Of a stretch of 64,000 nt of DNA, positions 1-8,704 are shown piece by piece. The position numbers were made by a program, and so were the translations under genes. The stretch's first letter is position 1; each line of letters starts with the position of its first letter. Origin of the DNA: Nocardioidaceae bacterium (GTDB lineage: Bacteria > Actinomycetota > Actinomycetes > Propionibacteriales > Nocardioidaceae); assembly GCA_017744365.1 (NCBI GenBank), contig JAGIBL010000004.1, positions 62,001-126,000 of the forward strand, in the 5' to 3' direction. A model generated the notes under the pieces. The model had not been told where the DNA came from. It was given only the letters and a program-made list of their open reading frames with translations, and did not search any database.

Positions 1-179
1 TCTTCGGCCTGATCGCCGCCATCGTCGCGGCGTACAAGGGCATGAACGCGGCCGGCGGCCCGAAGGGCGTCGGGGACGCGGTGAACGAGTCCGTGGTCGT
101 CACCTTCATGCTCCTGTTCGTCGTCAACTTCGTGATGAGCGCGATCTACTTCCAGCTCGTCCCGCCGAAGACCGGATAG
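1..179 (+). CDS. MlaE/YrbE-type ABC permease, C-terminal fragment
   Basis: Only the last 58 residues lie in the window; the reading frame is open from base 3 to a TAG at 177-179. The fragment reads as a glycine-rich cytoplasmic segment followed by a hydrophobic stretch (FMLLFVVNFVMSAIYF), the usual end of an MlaE/YrbE permease. Its tail resembles that of the next gene, a full YrbE permease starting nine bases later. By family knowledge the two permeases pair in the inner membrane and couple an MceG-type ATPase to the Mce proteins. This would be the YrbE-A partner. The truncation is caused by the window edge. Confidence 0.88.
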   Translation, partial: FGLIAAIVAAYKGMNAAGGPKGVGDAVNESVVVTFMLLFVVNFVMSAIYFQLVPPKTG

Positions 180-188
180 GCGGCGACC

Positions 189-1016
189 ATGGCTGACATC
201 AAGCAGGTCTACGAGCGTCCGCTCGCCTTCCTCGACAAGCTCGGCGAGGAGCTGGCGTTCTACATCCGCGCCCTGATCGCGACCCCGCGCTCGGTCACCC
301 GCTACCCCAAGGAGATCCTCCGGCTGCTCGCCGAGGTCACCCTGGGAAGCGGCGCCCTCGCGGTCATCGGCGGCACCGTCGGCGTCATCACCGCGATGGC
401 GTTCTTCACCGGCACCGAGGTCGGCCTGCAGGGCTACGCGTCGCTGAACCAGATCGGCACCGCGGCCTTCTCCGGCTTCGTCTCGGCGTACTTCAACACC
501 CGCGAGATCTCCCCGCTGATCGCCGGCATCGCGCTGGCCGCCACCGTCGGCTGCGGCTTCACCGCGCAGCTCGGCGCGATGCGGATCTCCGAGGAGGTCG
601 ACGCGCTCGAGGTGATGGCGATCCCGTCGATGCCGTTCCTGGTCACCACCCGGATCGTCGCCGGCCTGGTCGCGATCATCCCCCTGTACGTCGTGGGCCT
701 GCTGTCGTCGTACTTCTCCACCCGGCTCGTGGTCACGAAGTTCTTCGGGCAGAGCTCGGGCACCTACGACCACTACTTCAACCAGTTCCTGCCACCCGGT
801 GACGTGCTCTGGTCCTTCGGCAAGGTCCTCGTCTTCGCGGTGGTGGTCATCCTGATCCACTGCTACCACGGCTACACCGCCAGCGGCGGCCCGGCGGGCG
901 TGGGCGTCGCGGTGGGTCGCGCGGTCCGGACGTCGATCGTGGCGATCAACGTGATCGACCTGTTCCTGTCGATGGCGATCTGGGGCTCCACGACCACGGT
1001 CAGGTTGGCGGGCTAG
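189..1016 (+). CDS. MlaE/YrbE-type ABC permease (YrbE-B)
   Basis: The 275-residue product is the usual length for YrbE/MlaE permeases. It has an N-terminal amphipathic region, then several membrane spans (roughly residues 50-75, 90-125, 155-180, 215-240 and 250-270). The cytoplasmic segment SEEVDALEVMAIP near residue 140 is the family's coupling loop to the ATPase. It is predicted to form the inner-membrane channel of an Mce lipid importer. Start ATG at 189 follows the preceding permease by nine bases. The TAG stop shares its G with the GTG start of the first mce gene, so translation is probably coupled. The matching ATPase is not in the window. Confidence 0.95.
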   Translation: MADIKQVYERPLAFLDKLGEELAFYIRALIATPRSVTRYPKEILRLLAEVTLGSGALAVIGGTVGVITAMAFFTGTEVGLQGYASLNQIGTAAFSGFVSAYFNTREISPLIAGIALAATVGCGFTAQLGAMRISEEVDALEVMAIPSMPFLVTTRIVAGLVAIIPLYVVGLLSSYFSTRLVVTKFFGQSSGTYDHYFNQFLPPGDVLWSFGKVLVFAVVVILIHCYHGYTASGGPAGVGVAVGRAVRTSIVAINVIDLFLSMAIWGSTTTVRLAG

Positions 1017-2308
1017 TGACCAAGATCCTTCTCAACCACAAGCTTCTCGGCGTCGTGTTCGTCGGGTTGCTGTTCCTCGGCGTCTGGACGGTGAACGCCG
1101 TCTTCACCCAGAAGTTCACCTCGTTCGACAAGGTGCGCCTGGACACCGACACCATCGGCCTGCAGCTGCCGGCGCGCGCGGACGTGAAGATCCGCGGCGT
1201 CATCATCGGCCAGGTCACCAAGGCGGAGTCGGGCCCGAACGGCGCCGAGCTCACCCTGGGCATCTACCCCAGCAAGATCAAGATCGTGCCGAGCAACGTG
1301 ACCGCCTCGATCGTGCCGAAGACGCTCTTCGGCGAGAAGTACGTCTCGCTGGATGTACCGGCCGGCACCCCGAGCGACGCGCCCAAGCTGAAGAAGGGCG
1401 ACCGGATCACCCAGACCAAGCTGCCGATCGAGGTCGAGCGCGTCCTCAACGACATCTACCCGCTGCTGCGCGCGGTCCAGCCGGCCGAGCTGAACTACAC
1501 GCTCAACGCGATGGCGACCGCGCTGGAGGGCCGCGGCGAGAAGATCGGCGAGAACATCGAGACGCTGGACAGCTACCTCAAGCGGATCAACCCGCAGCTG
1601 CCGGCGTTCATGGAGGACCTGCGGCTGCTCTCCAAGGTGTCCGGCACGTACGCCGACGTGGCACCGCAGATCGCGGCGACGCTGCGCAACACGGTGAAGA
1701 CCGGTGGCACCCTGGTCTCCCGGGAGCAGAAGCTGCACGCGTTCCTCAAGGACGTCTCCGCGTTCTCCAACACCAGCAAGGCGTTCCTGGACGCGAACGG
1801 CGACAACATCGTCCGGCTCGGCCAGCTCAGCGAGCCGCAGCTGCGGCTGCTGGAGCGCTACGCCCCGGAGTTCCCCTGCCTGCTGGAGGGCCTGGTCAAG
1901 CAGGCGCCCCGGCTGGCCAGCACGTTCCGTGGCTTCATCTTCCACATCGACCTCATCACGCTGCCGCGCCAGCCCCGCGGCTACGGCCCGCAGGACAAGC
2001 CGGTCAACGGCGCGGACAACGGCCCGAGCTGCGTCGGCCTCCCGAACCCGCGGATCCCGGCAGGCGGGTTCCCGAACCTCAACGACGGCGTCAACGGCCT
2101 CAAGCGCGGTGACGCGCAGCGGACCGCTCCGGCGGTGGACGCGCTCGCGACCACGGCGTCGACGAACGCGGCCGCCGGCCCGTTCGAGAAGGCGCTGCTG
2201 AGCTCGCTGGCCGCGCCGGTGCTCGGCGTCCCGGCCGACCAGGTCTCCGACCTGACCACCCTCCTCCTCGGCCCGCTCGTGGCCGGCACGGAGGTGAGCG
2301 TGCGATGA
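1016..2308 (+). CDS. mceA: MCE family protein, first of six (MceA-like)
   Basis: This 430-residue protein has one N-terminal membrane anchor (about residues 8-28). An MlaD/MCE domain follows (about 38-112, ending in the typical GEKYVSLDVP), then a long helical region of the Mce C-terminal type. By family knowledge Mce proteins assemble into a hexameric tunnel that carries lipids across the periplasm to the YrbE permeases. The GTG start at 1016 overlaps the permease stop by one base. The last 100 residues are proline- and alanine-rich with a few cysteines. Position first in a six-gene series supports the A assignment; the substrate (fatty acid, sterol or other) cannot be told from sequence. 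Confidence 0.93.
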   Translation: MTKILLNHKLLGVVFVGLLFLGVWTVNAVFTQKFTSFDKVRLDTDTIGLQLPARADVKIRGVIIGQVTKAESGPNGAELTLGIYPSKIKIVPSNVTASIVPKTLFGEKYVSLDVPAGTPSDAPKLKKGDRITQTKLPIEVERVLNDIYPLLRAVQPAELNYTLNAMATALEGRGEKIGENIETLDSYLKRINPQLPAFMEDLRLLSKVSGTYADVAPQIAATLRNTVKTGGTLVSREQKLHAFLKDVSAFSNTSKAFLDANGDNIVRLGQLSEPQLRLLERYAPEFPCLLEGLVKQAPRLASTFRGFIFHIDLITLPRQPRGYGPQDKPVNGADNGPSCVGLPNPRIPAGGFPNLNDGVNGLKRGDAQRTAPAVDALATTASTNAAAGPFEKALLSSLAAPVLGVPADQVSDLTTLLLGPLVAGTEVSVR

Positions 2309-3348
2309 GGATGCGGTTCGACAAGCGCACCCGCAACGACCTGATCAAGCTGGTCATCTTCATGCTGGTCACCGGCCTGGCCACCATGGGCCTGGTCGTG
2401 GTGATCGGCAACCTCGGCTTCGAGAAGTCCCGGACCTACCACGCGATCTTCGCGGACGCGACCGGCGTGGTGAAGGGCGACGACATCCGCGTCGCCGGTG
2501 TCCGGGTCGGCTCTGTCAAGAACGTCAAGATCGTCGACCGGACCAAGGCGGAGGTCACCTTCACGGTGCGCACCGCCACCGAGGTGACCCGCAGCTCGAC
2601 GGCCACGATCCGCTACCGGAACCTGGTGGGCCAGCGCTACATCTCGGTGACCCAGGGCGTCGGTGACCTGACCCGGCTGCCCGACGGCGCGACCATCTCG
2701 CAGAAGAACACCAAGCCGGCGCTCGACCTGACGGTGCTGTTCAACGGCTTCAAGCCGCTGTTCGCCGCGCTCACGCCGGCCGACGTCAACCGGCTCAGCT
2801 ACGAGATCGTGCAGATCTTCCAGGGCGAGGGCGGCAACATCGAGGGCCTGCTGCGCAGCACCGGCTCGATCACGAACACGCTGGCCCAGCGCGACCAGCT
2901 GGTCGGTGACGTCATCACCAACCTCAACGCCGTGCTCGAGACCGTCGGCAACCGCGACGCCGAGCTGTCGAACCTGATCGTGCAGCTGCGCACGTTCATG
3001 TCCGGCCTGATGAAGGACAAGGACGCGATCCTGAACTCCCTCGACTCGGTGTCCTCGCTGGCCCAGGAGACCGCCGAGCTGACCACCGGTCTGCGGCCCG
3101 GCCTGGTGCAGAGCATCAAGGAGCTGCGCAAGGTCGCCACCAACCTCAACGCCGGCAAGGCCGAGGTCGACCGGGCGCTGCAGATCCTGCCGATCAAGCT
3201 GGAGAAGATCGGCCGGACCGCGATCTACGGCTCCTTCTTCAACTTCTACCTCTGCGAGTTCCAGGCGACCGTGGTGCTGCCGACCGGGTCGGTGAACGTG
3301 CCCTACACCGCAGACCCGACGGGCCAGGGGAGGTGTCACCTGCCGTGA
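2305..3348 (+). CDS. mceB: MCE family protein (MceB-like)
   Basis: The 347-residue product has a single N-terminal span (about residues 14-35). It continues with an MCE domain (about 40-118, with VVKGDDIRVAGVRVGSV and VGQRYISVTQG) and a helical C-terminal half. Its ATG at 2305 overlaps the mceA stop by four bases (ATGA), the usual sign of translational coupling. It is predicted to be the second subunit of the Mce hexamer. Two cysteines near the C-terminus (CEFQ, then CHLP at the end) could form a disulfide outside the membrane, which is inference. Confidence 0.93.
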   Translation: MRMRFDKRTRNDLIKLVIFMLVTGLATMGLVVVIGNLGFEKSRTYHAIFADATGVVKGDDIRVAGVRVGSVKNVKIVDRTKAEVTFTVRTATEVTRSSTATIRYRNLVGQRYISVTQGVGDLTRLPDGATISQKNTKPALDLTVLFNGFKPLFAALTPADVNRLSYEIVQIFQGEGGNIEGLLRSTGSITNTLAQRDQLVGDVITNLNAVLETVGNRDAELSNLIVQLRTFMSGLMKDKDAILNSLDSVSSLAQETAELTTGLRPGLVQSIKELRKVATNLNAGKAEVDRALQILPIKLEKIGRTAIYGSFFNFYLCEFQATVVLPTGSVNVPYTADPTGQGRCHLP

Positions 3349-4322
3349 TTCCGTTCCGGGAGAGAAACCCCGTCAAGGTCGGCGCGGTCAGCCTGGTCGC
3401 GCTGGTGCTGCTGGTGCTGGTCGCCTTCAAGGCCGACTCGCTGCCGCTGATCGGCGGCGGTGACACCTACTACGCCGAGTTCAGCGACTCCAGCGGCATC
3501 AAGCCCAACGACGAGGTCCGCATCGCCGGCGTCCGCGTCGGCAAGGTCAAGAGCGTCACGCTCGACGCCGACCACAACCTGGTCAAGGTCGAGTTCAAGA
3601 TCCGCACCAGCTCGAAGTTCGGCACCGAGACCGGCGCCGAGATCAAGGTCAAGACGCTGCTGGGCGCGATGTTCCTGGCCCTGCACCCGAAGGGCCCGGG
3701 CCAGCTCGACGAGGGCAAGACCATCCCGATCTCGCGCACCCGGTCGGCGTACGACGTGGTGCAGGCCTTCACCGGGCTGGCCGAGCGTTCCCAGGACATC
3801 GACCTGCCCCAGCTGGCGAGCTCGCTCAACGTGCTCGCCGAGGCGACCAAGGACACCCCCGAGGAGCTGCAGAGCACGCTGAAGGGCCTGTCCGCGCTGT
3901 CGGCCAACGTGGCCGCGCGCGACGACCAGATCCGCACCCTGCTGGCCAACCTGCGCAAGGTCTCCGGCGTGCTGTCCCAGCGCGACCAGGACATCGTCCA
4001 GCTGATGAAGGACAGCGACGTGCTGCTGCGCGCGGTGGTCGCCCGCCGCGAGGCCGTGCACCGGCTGCTGGTCTCCACCAGCCAGCTCTCCGTCGAGCTG
4101 ACCGGGCTGGTGCAGCAGACCCGCGGCGACCTCAAGCCGGCGCTGACGAACCTGAAGTCGGTCGTGGACGTCCTCCGCAAGAACCAGTCCAACCTGGACA
4201 ACTCGCTGCGGCTGATGGCGCCGTTCTACCGGGTCTTCACCAACACGCTCGGCACCGGTCCCTGGTTCGACACCTGGATCTCCAACCTGCCGCCGGCACC
4301 GTCGACGGGGGTGGGCCAGTGA
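3345..4322 (+). CDS. mceC: MCE family protein (MceC-like)
   Basis: The product of 325 residues has an N-terminal membrane anchor, an MCE domain (IKPNDEVRIAGVRVGKV) and a long coiled helical region. I chose GTG at 3345. It overlaps the mceB stop as GTGA and sits 11 bases after the Shine-Dalgarno AGGGGAGG at 3326-3333. An in-frame GTG at 3333 is four codons longer but lies inside that ribosome-binding site, so it is unlikely. The role is a subunit of the Mce lipid-transfer assembly. The next gene overlaps it by four bases. Confidence 0.92.
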   Translation: MIPFRERNPVKVGAVSLVALVLLVLVAFKADSLPLIGGGDTYYAEFSDSSGIKPNDEVRIAGVRVGKVKSVTLDADHNLVKVEFKIRTSSKFGTETGAEIKVKTLLGAMFLALHPKGPGQLDEGKTIPISRTRSAYDVVQAFTGLAERSQDIDLPQLASSLNVLAEATKDTPEELQSTLKGLSALSANVAARDDQIRTLLANLRKVSGVLSQRDQDIVQLMKDSDVLLRAVVARREAVHRLLVSTSQLSVELTGLVQQTRGDLKPALTNLKSVVDVLRKNQSNLDNSLRLMAPFYRVFTNTLGTGPWFDTWISNLPPAPSTGVGQ

Positions 4323-5476
4323 GGCTCAAGGGCATCAACCCCGCCTACATCGCCGCACTCGTGGTGGTGCTGCTGGTCCTCGCCGTGCTGTTCCTGATGC
4401 CGGGCAAGGGCAGGACAAGCGTGACCGCGGAGTTCCCGCGCACGGTCTCGCTCTACAAGGGCTCGGACGTCAAGATCCTCGGCGTCTCGGTCGGCAAGGT
4501 CGACGAGGTCACCCCGGCGGGCACCAAGGTGCTGGTCAAGTTCCACTTCGACGACAAGTACAAGGTGCCGGCCGACACCGGCGCCGCGGTCATCTCGCCG
4601 TCGATCGTCGGCGACCGGTTCATCCAGCTGACCGGCAAGCTGAGCTCGTCGAAGGACCTGCTCCGCGACGGCGCGAAGCTCGGCCTGGACAAGACCGCGA
4701 CCCCGCTGGAGCTCGACGAGATCTTCGGCTCGATCAACGACCTGACCAAGGCGCTCGGCCCGGACGGCGCGAACAAGCCGGGCCCGAACGGCGAGGCGGG
4801 CGCGCTGACCCGGCTGCTCGACTCGACCGCTCGCAACTTCGGCGGCCAGGGCGTCCAGTTCAACCAGACCCTGAAGAACCTCAGCAAGCTGACCCAGACC
4901 CTGGCCGACAACAAGGACGACCTGTTCGGCACCGTCAGCGAGATCGAGAAGTTCACCCAGGCGCTGGCGGCCAACGACGACACCGTACGGCGGTTCAACG
5001 ACTCCCTCGCCTCGGGCGCCAGCCTGCTGGCCGACGAGCGCGAGGACCTGGCGGCGGTGCTGAAGAACCTCTCCACGGCGCTGACCCAGGTGCGCGGCTT
5101 CGTCGCCGAGAACAAGGACATCCTGTCGGCGAACATCACCGAGCTGAACCAGATCTCCAAGGTGCTGGTGAAGAACCGCTCCCAGCTCGACGAGATCCTC
5201 ACCGACGCCCCGGTGGCGCTGAACAACCTGTTCCTGGCCTACAACGAGAAGGCCGGCACCCTGGACACCCGCGCCAACATCGGCGAGACCGTCAACCAGC
5301 TGGTCTCCCGCCCGAGCGTGGTGCTGTGCGCCCTGCTGCCGGACGCGTGCGGCCCGCTCAAGACGCTGCTGAGCGCGCTCAAGCTGAGCCGACCGGCGCC
5401 GACCGTGGATGCCGGGCCCACCCGGGTGGTCGAGCCGGTCGACCCGACCCTGGCCGGACTGGTAGGTGCGCGATGA
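4319..5476 (+). CDS. mceD: MCE family protein (MceD-like)
   Basis: This 385-residue protein has a very hydrophobic N-terminal anchor (about residues 8-27), an MCE domain (about 35-110, with LYKGSDVKILGVSVGKV and VGDRFIQLTG) and a long alpha-helical part. It starts with GTG at 4319 inside the mceC stop (GTGA). A CALLPDACGPL segment near the C-terminus carries two cysteines of the kind seen in other MceD proteins. It is predicted to be the fourth Mce subunit. The next start codon overlaps its TGA by three bases. Confidence 0.93.
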   Translation: MRLKGINPAYIAALVVVLLVLAVLFLMPGKGRTSVTAEFPRTVSLYKGSDVKILGVSVGKVDEVTPAGTKVLVKFHFDDKYKVPADTGAAVISPSIVGDRFIQLTGKLSSSKDLLRDGAKLGLDKTATPLELDEIFGSINDLTKALGPDGANKPGPNGEAGALTRLLDSTARNFGGQGVQFNQTLKNLSKLTQTLADNKDDLFGTVSEIEKFTQALAANDDTVRRFNDSLASGASLLADEREDLAAVLKNLSTALTQVRGFVAENKDILSANITELNQISKVLVKNRSQLDEILTDAPVALNNLFLAYNEKAGTLDTRANIGETVNQLVSRPSVVLCALLPDACGPLKTLLSALKLSRPAPTVDAGPTRVVEPVDPTLAGLVGAR

Positions 5477-6894
5477 GCATGGTGTCGAACGCACGTCGCA
5501 GGCTCGCCGTCGTCGCGGCGGCCGTGGCCGGAACGATCGCGCTGAGCAGCTGCTCGGTCTACGACCTGCCGCTGCCGGGTGGCGCGGACGTGGGCAGCAA
5601 CCCGATCAAGGTGCACATCCTGTTCCCGGACGTGCTCGACCTGGTGCCGCAGTCGACGGTCAAGGTCGACGACGTCACCGTCGGCAAGGTCACCAAGATC
5701 GACCTCAAGGGCTACACCGCCGACGTCACCGTGGCGCTGCCCAGGAACATCGACCTGCCCGACAACGCCCGCGCCGAGATCCGGCAGACCAGCCTTCTCG
5801 GCGAGAAGTTCGTCTCGCTCAGCAAGCCGGACGCCCCGCAGGGCAGGCTCGGCAACGGCGACGTCATCAAGGACGGTGGCCGCAACCCGGAGATCGAGGA
5901 GGTCTTCGGGGCCCTCGCGCTGCTGCTCAACGGTGGTGGCGTCGCGCAGCTGAAGACGATCGCCTCCGAGCTCAACACCGCGTTCAGCGGGCGCGAGGAG
6001 CAGGTCCGCTCGATCATCACCCAGGTCGGCGACTTCATGGCCCAGCTGGACACGAACAAGACCTCGATCGTGACCGCGCTGGAGAACCTGAACCGGCTCT
6101 CCCTCGAGCTGCGCCGGCAGGACGGCACCATCAAGTCCGCGCTGGACGAGCTGCCCCAGGCGATCGCCTCGGTCAACGGCCAGCGCAAGGACCTGGTCAC
6201 CATGCTCCAGTCGCTGTCGAACCTGAGCTCGGTCGGCGTCCGGGTCATCCAGGCCTCGAAGGAGTCCACCATCGACAGCCTGCGCAGCCTGGCGCCGGTG
6301 CTGTCGAAGTTCGCCGAGGCGGGCGAGAACTTCCCGAAGTCGCTGCAGGTCTTCCTCACCTACCCGTTCGTCGACGAGGCCGTCGGCCGGGACCCGAAGG
6401 TGGCGGCCAGCCTGGCGATGGGTGACTTCACCAACCTGTCGATCACGCTGAGCCTGGACCTGTTCAACCTGCCCAGCATCCCCGGTGCGGCTCCGGGCGT
6501 GAGCCTGGCCGACCTGCTGGACACCTGCGCGAAGTCGCCGCTGGGTGCTGCCTGCTCGGCGCTCAAGGGCCTGCTCAAGCCGACCGCGCTGACCCCGCTG
6601 TGCGGGCTGCTTCCGGTGCTGTGCAACGGCAGCAAGAACAACGGCGGTGGCGGCAGCCCGAACCCGCTGGGCGGCCTGCTGGGCGGTGCCTCGCAGCCCA
6701 AGGCGGGCAGTACGTCCGGCTCGGGCACGAGCACGGGCTCGAGCAACCCGCTCGGCGGCCTGCTCGGCGGTCTCCTCGGGGGCGGCAAGGGGCGGACGGC
6801 GCCGAACGCCCAGTACGACCCGTTCCTGCTCTCCGGCACCGGCTACGACCCGGGCCTGGGCACGCTGCTGATGCAGGGGGTGGTGATGTCGTGA
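5473..6894 (+). CDS. mceE: MCE family lipoprotein (MceE/LprK-like)
   Basis: The 473-residue product begins with a short basic and hydrophobic signal ending in the lipobox LSSC with Cys27, so it should be a lipid-anchored exported protein, as MceE/LprK proteins are. The MCE domain follows (about residues 38-115), then helices. The C-terminal 90 residues are rich in Gly, Ser and Pro, with the motif NPLGGLLGG present twice. The ATG at 5473 overlaps the mceD stop. A longer open frame from 5326 exists, but it runs over mceD and would bury the signal peptide, so it is rejected. It is the fifth member of the Mce assembly. Confidence 0.94.
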   Translation: MSMVSNARRRLAVVAAAVAGTIALSSCSVYDLPLPGGADVGSNPIKVHILFPDVLDLVPQSTVKVDDVTVGKVTKIDLKGYTADVTVALPRNIDLPDNARAEIRQTSLLGEKFVSLSKPDAPQGRLGNGDVIKDGGRNPEIEEVFGALALLLNGGGVAQLKTIASELNTAFSGREEQVRSIITQVGDFMAQLDTNKTSIVTALENLNRLSLELRRQDGTIKSALDELPQAIASVNGQRKDLVTMLQSLSNLSSVGVRVIQASKESTIDSLRSLAPVLSKFAEAGENFPKSLQVFLTYPFVDEAVGRDPKVAASLAMGDFTNLSITLSLDLFNLPSIPGAAPGVSLADLLDTCAKSPLGAACSALKGLLKPTALTPLCGLLPVLCNGSKNNGGGGSPNPLGGLLGGASQPKAGSTSGSGTSTGSSNPLGGLLGGLLGGGKGRTAPNAQYDPFLLSGTGYDPGLGTLLMQGVVMS

Positions 6895-8168
6895 TCACCT
6901 CGCGCACCAAGAAGCAGCTGCTGGCGTTCGTGTTCATCACGCTGGTCGGGGTCTCGTACGTCGGAGCGCGCTACGCGCGCCTGGACAAGCTCGTCTACGA
7001 CTCGTCGTACCAGGTCAAGGCGCACTTCGCCGACTCCGGCGGCATCTTCGCCGGCGCCGAGGTCACCTACCGGGGCGTGAAGATCGGCCAGGTCTCCAAG
7101 CTCGAGCTCACCCGCGACGGCGTGGACGTGGTGCTGAGCATCGACAAGAGCCACAAGAAGATCCCGGCGGACACGATCGCCCTGGTCGGCAACAAGTCGG
7201 CGGTCGGTGAGCAGTACGTCGAGCTGGACCCGAAGACCGACAGCGCGCCCTGGCTCAAGGACGACTCCTCGATCCCGACCGCGGACACCCGGATCCCGAT
7301 CTCGACCACCGAGTTCCTCACCAACACCGACCGGCTGGTGAACTCGGTGCCGCAGGGCAGCCTGCGCACCGTGGTCGACGAGCTGGGCACCGCGTTCGCC
7401 GGGACCGGCGAGGACCTGGGCCGGATCATCGACAGCTCCAACGAGTTCATCCGGGCCGCCGACCAGAACTTCGACGTCACCACGGCCCTGATCCGCGACT
7501 CCAACACCGTGCTGCGCACCCAGTCCGACAAGGGCTCCGCGATCCGCTCGTTCGCCCAGGACCTGGCGCTGTTCAGCGGTGTGGTCGCGGACAACGACGT
7601 GTCCCTGCGCGCGCTCATCGACAACGGCTCGGCCACCGCGAACGAGCTGCGCACCTTCCTCGAGCGCAACCAGGTCGACCTGGGCAGCCTCATCAACAAC
7701 CTGGTCACCACCGGTGAGGTCGTCGTCAAGCACCTCGACGGCATCCGCCAGATCCTGGTGCTCTACCCCTACGAGGTCGCCGCCGGCTACACCGTGGCCG
7801 CGAAGACCGGCGACCACTACAACGCCCGGTTCGGCCTGATCCTCAACCAGGACCCCGGCATCTGCAGCAAGGGCTACGACCCGGCGGAGCGCCGTACGCC
7901 GTTCGACCGCGACCAGACCAAGCAGAAGCCGATGGACGAGGACGCGCACTGCGCCGAGTCCGCCAAGAAGACCAACGCCCGCGGTGCGCAGAACGCGCCG
8001 CGCGCGGCCACCGGCTACCGCGCACCGATCGCCACGTACGATCTCTCCACCGGCAAGACGGCCTGGAACGACCAGGCGTCGAGCGACCACGTCGTGTACG
8101 ACGGGGGCGCGGCCGAGCTGTTCGGGGAGGACACATGGCAGTCGCTGCTGCTCCAGCCCACGATGTGA
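6891..8168 (+). CDS. mceF: MCE family protein (MceF-like)
   Basis: The product of 425 residues has an N-terminal anchor (about 9-28), an MCE domain (about 36-112, with GIFAGAEVTYRGVKIGQV) and the helical C-terminal region. It ends in a polar tail with two cysteines (ICSKGYD and HCAES). GTG at 6891 overlaps the mceE stop as GTGA. A longer open frame from 6600 only shadows mceE. It is predicted to be the sixth Mce subunit and completes the A-F set. The following gene begins four bases after its TGA. Confidence 0.93.
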   Translation: MITSRTKKQLLAFVFITLVGVSYVGARYARLDKLVYDSSYQVKAHFADSGGIFAGAEVTYRGVKIGQVSKLELTRDGVDVVLSIDKSHKKIPADTIALVGNKSAVGEQYVELDPKTDSAPWLKDDSSIPTADTRIPISTTEFLTNTDRLVNSVPQGSLRTVVDELGTAFAGTGEDLGRIIDSSNEFIRAADQNFDVTTALIRDSNTVLRTQSDKGSAIRSFAQDLALFSGVVADNDVSLRALIDNGSATANELRTFLERNQVDLGSLINNLVTTGEVVVKHLDGIRQILVLYPYEVAAGYTVAAKTGDHYNARFGLILNQDPGICSKGYDPAERRTPFDRDQTKQKPMDEDAHCAESAKKTNARGAQNAPRAATGYRAPIATYDLSTGKTAWNDQASSDHVVYDGGAAELFGEDTWQSLLLQPTM

Positions 8169-8172
8169 TCGC

Positions 8173-8703
8173 TTGAGCGAAGAACGAACCGGGTCCGCCC
8201 GGGGCTTGGTCGCGCTCGCCGTCGTCGCCCTGACCGTCGTGGTCGGTGTCGGCGCGCTGGTCACGCTCGTCGTGGGCCACCAGCGCAGCGGCACCTGGTT
8301 CAGCACCGGCGACGCCGCCCGGGTCCCCGGCGAGCAGGTCCGCGGCAAGGTCAAGGCGACCGCCGAGCAGTTCTGCCTGCGGGTCGACGACTTCGACGGC
8401 GGCGACCCGGACGCCTACCGCAAGGGCGTCACGGCGCTGCTGACCACCAAGTACAAGGCCGAGTTCAACAGCCAGTTCGAGCAGATCGAGAAGCTCGGCA
8501 TCCAGTCCGGCCAGAAGGGCCAGGGCTCGATCAAGGCGACCGGCATCCAGGACCTCGACGCCGACAGCGCGACCGTGCTGGTGGCGCACGACAACACCAT
8601 CACCTCCGCCCAGGGCACCGTCCAGCGGCACCACCGCTGGGCGGTCAGCCTGGTCAAGGTGGGCAGCCGCTGGCTGGTCGACGACTTCACCCAGGTGAGC
8701 TGA
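8173..8703 (+). CDS. Mce-associated membrane protein (Mam-like)
   Basis: This 176-residue protein has one N-terminal span (about residues 9-33). The rest is an exported domain of NTF2-like character that ends in the typical GSRWLVDDFTQV strand. Proteins of this form follow mce genes in actinobacteria and are thought to stabilise the Mce complex. The start is taken as TTG at 8173, four bases after the mceF stop. It leaves a short polar N-terminus before the span, and no ATG or better GTG is available upstream of the span. The start is therefore less certain than the frame. Confidence 0.8.
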   Translation: MSEERTGSARGLVALAVVALTVVVGVGALVTLVVGHQRSGTWFSTGDAARVPGEQVRGKVKATAEQFCLRVDDFDGGDPDAYRKGVTALLTTKYKAEFNSQFEQIEKLGIQSGQKGQGSIKATGIQDLDADSATVLVAHDNTITSAQGTVQRHHRWAVSLVKVGSRWLVDDFTQVS

Positions 8704-8704
8704 G

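Noticed and set aside
3333-3344. Earlier GTG start for mceC
   Set aside because: The codon is part of the Shine-Dalgarno AGGGGAGG, so ribosomes could not use it; GTG at 3345 has the usual overlap.
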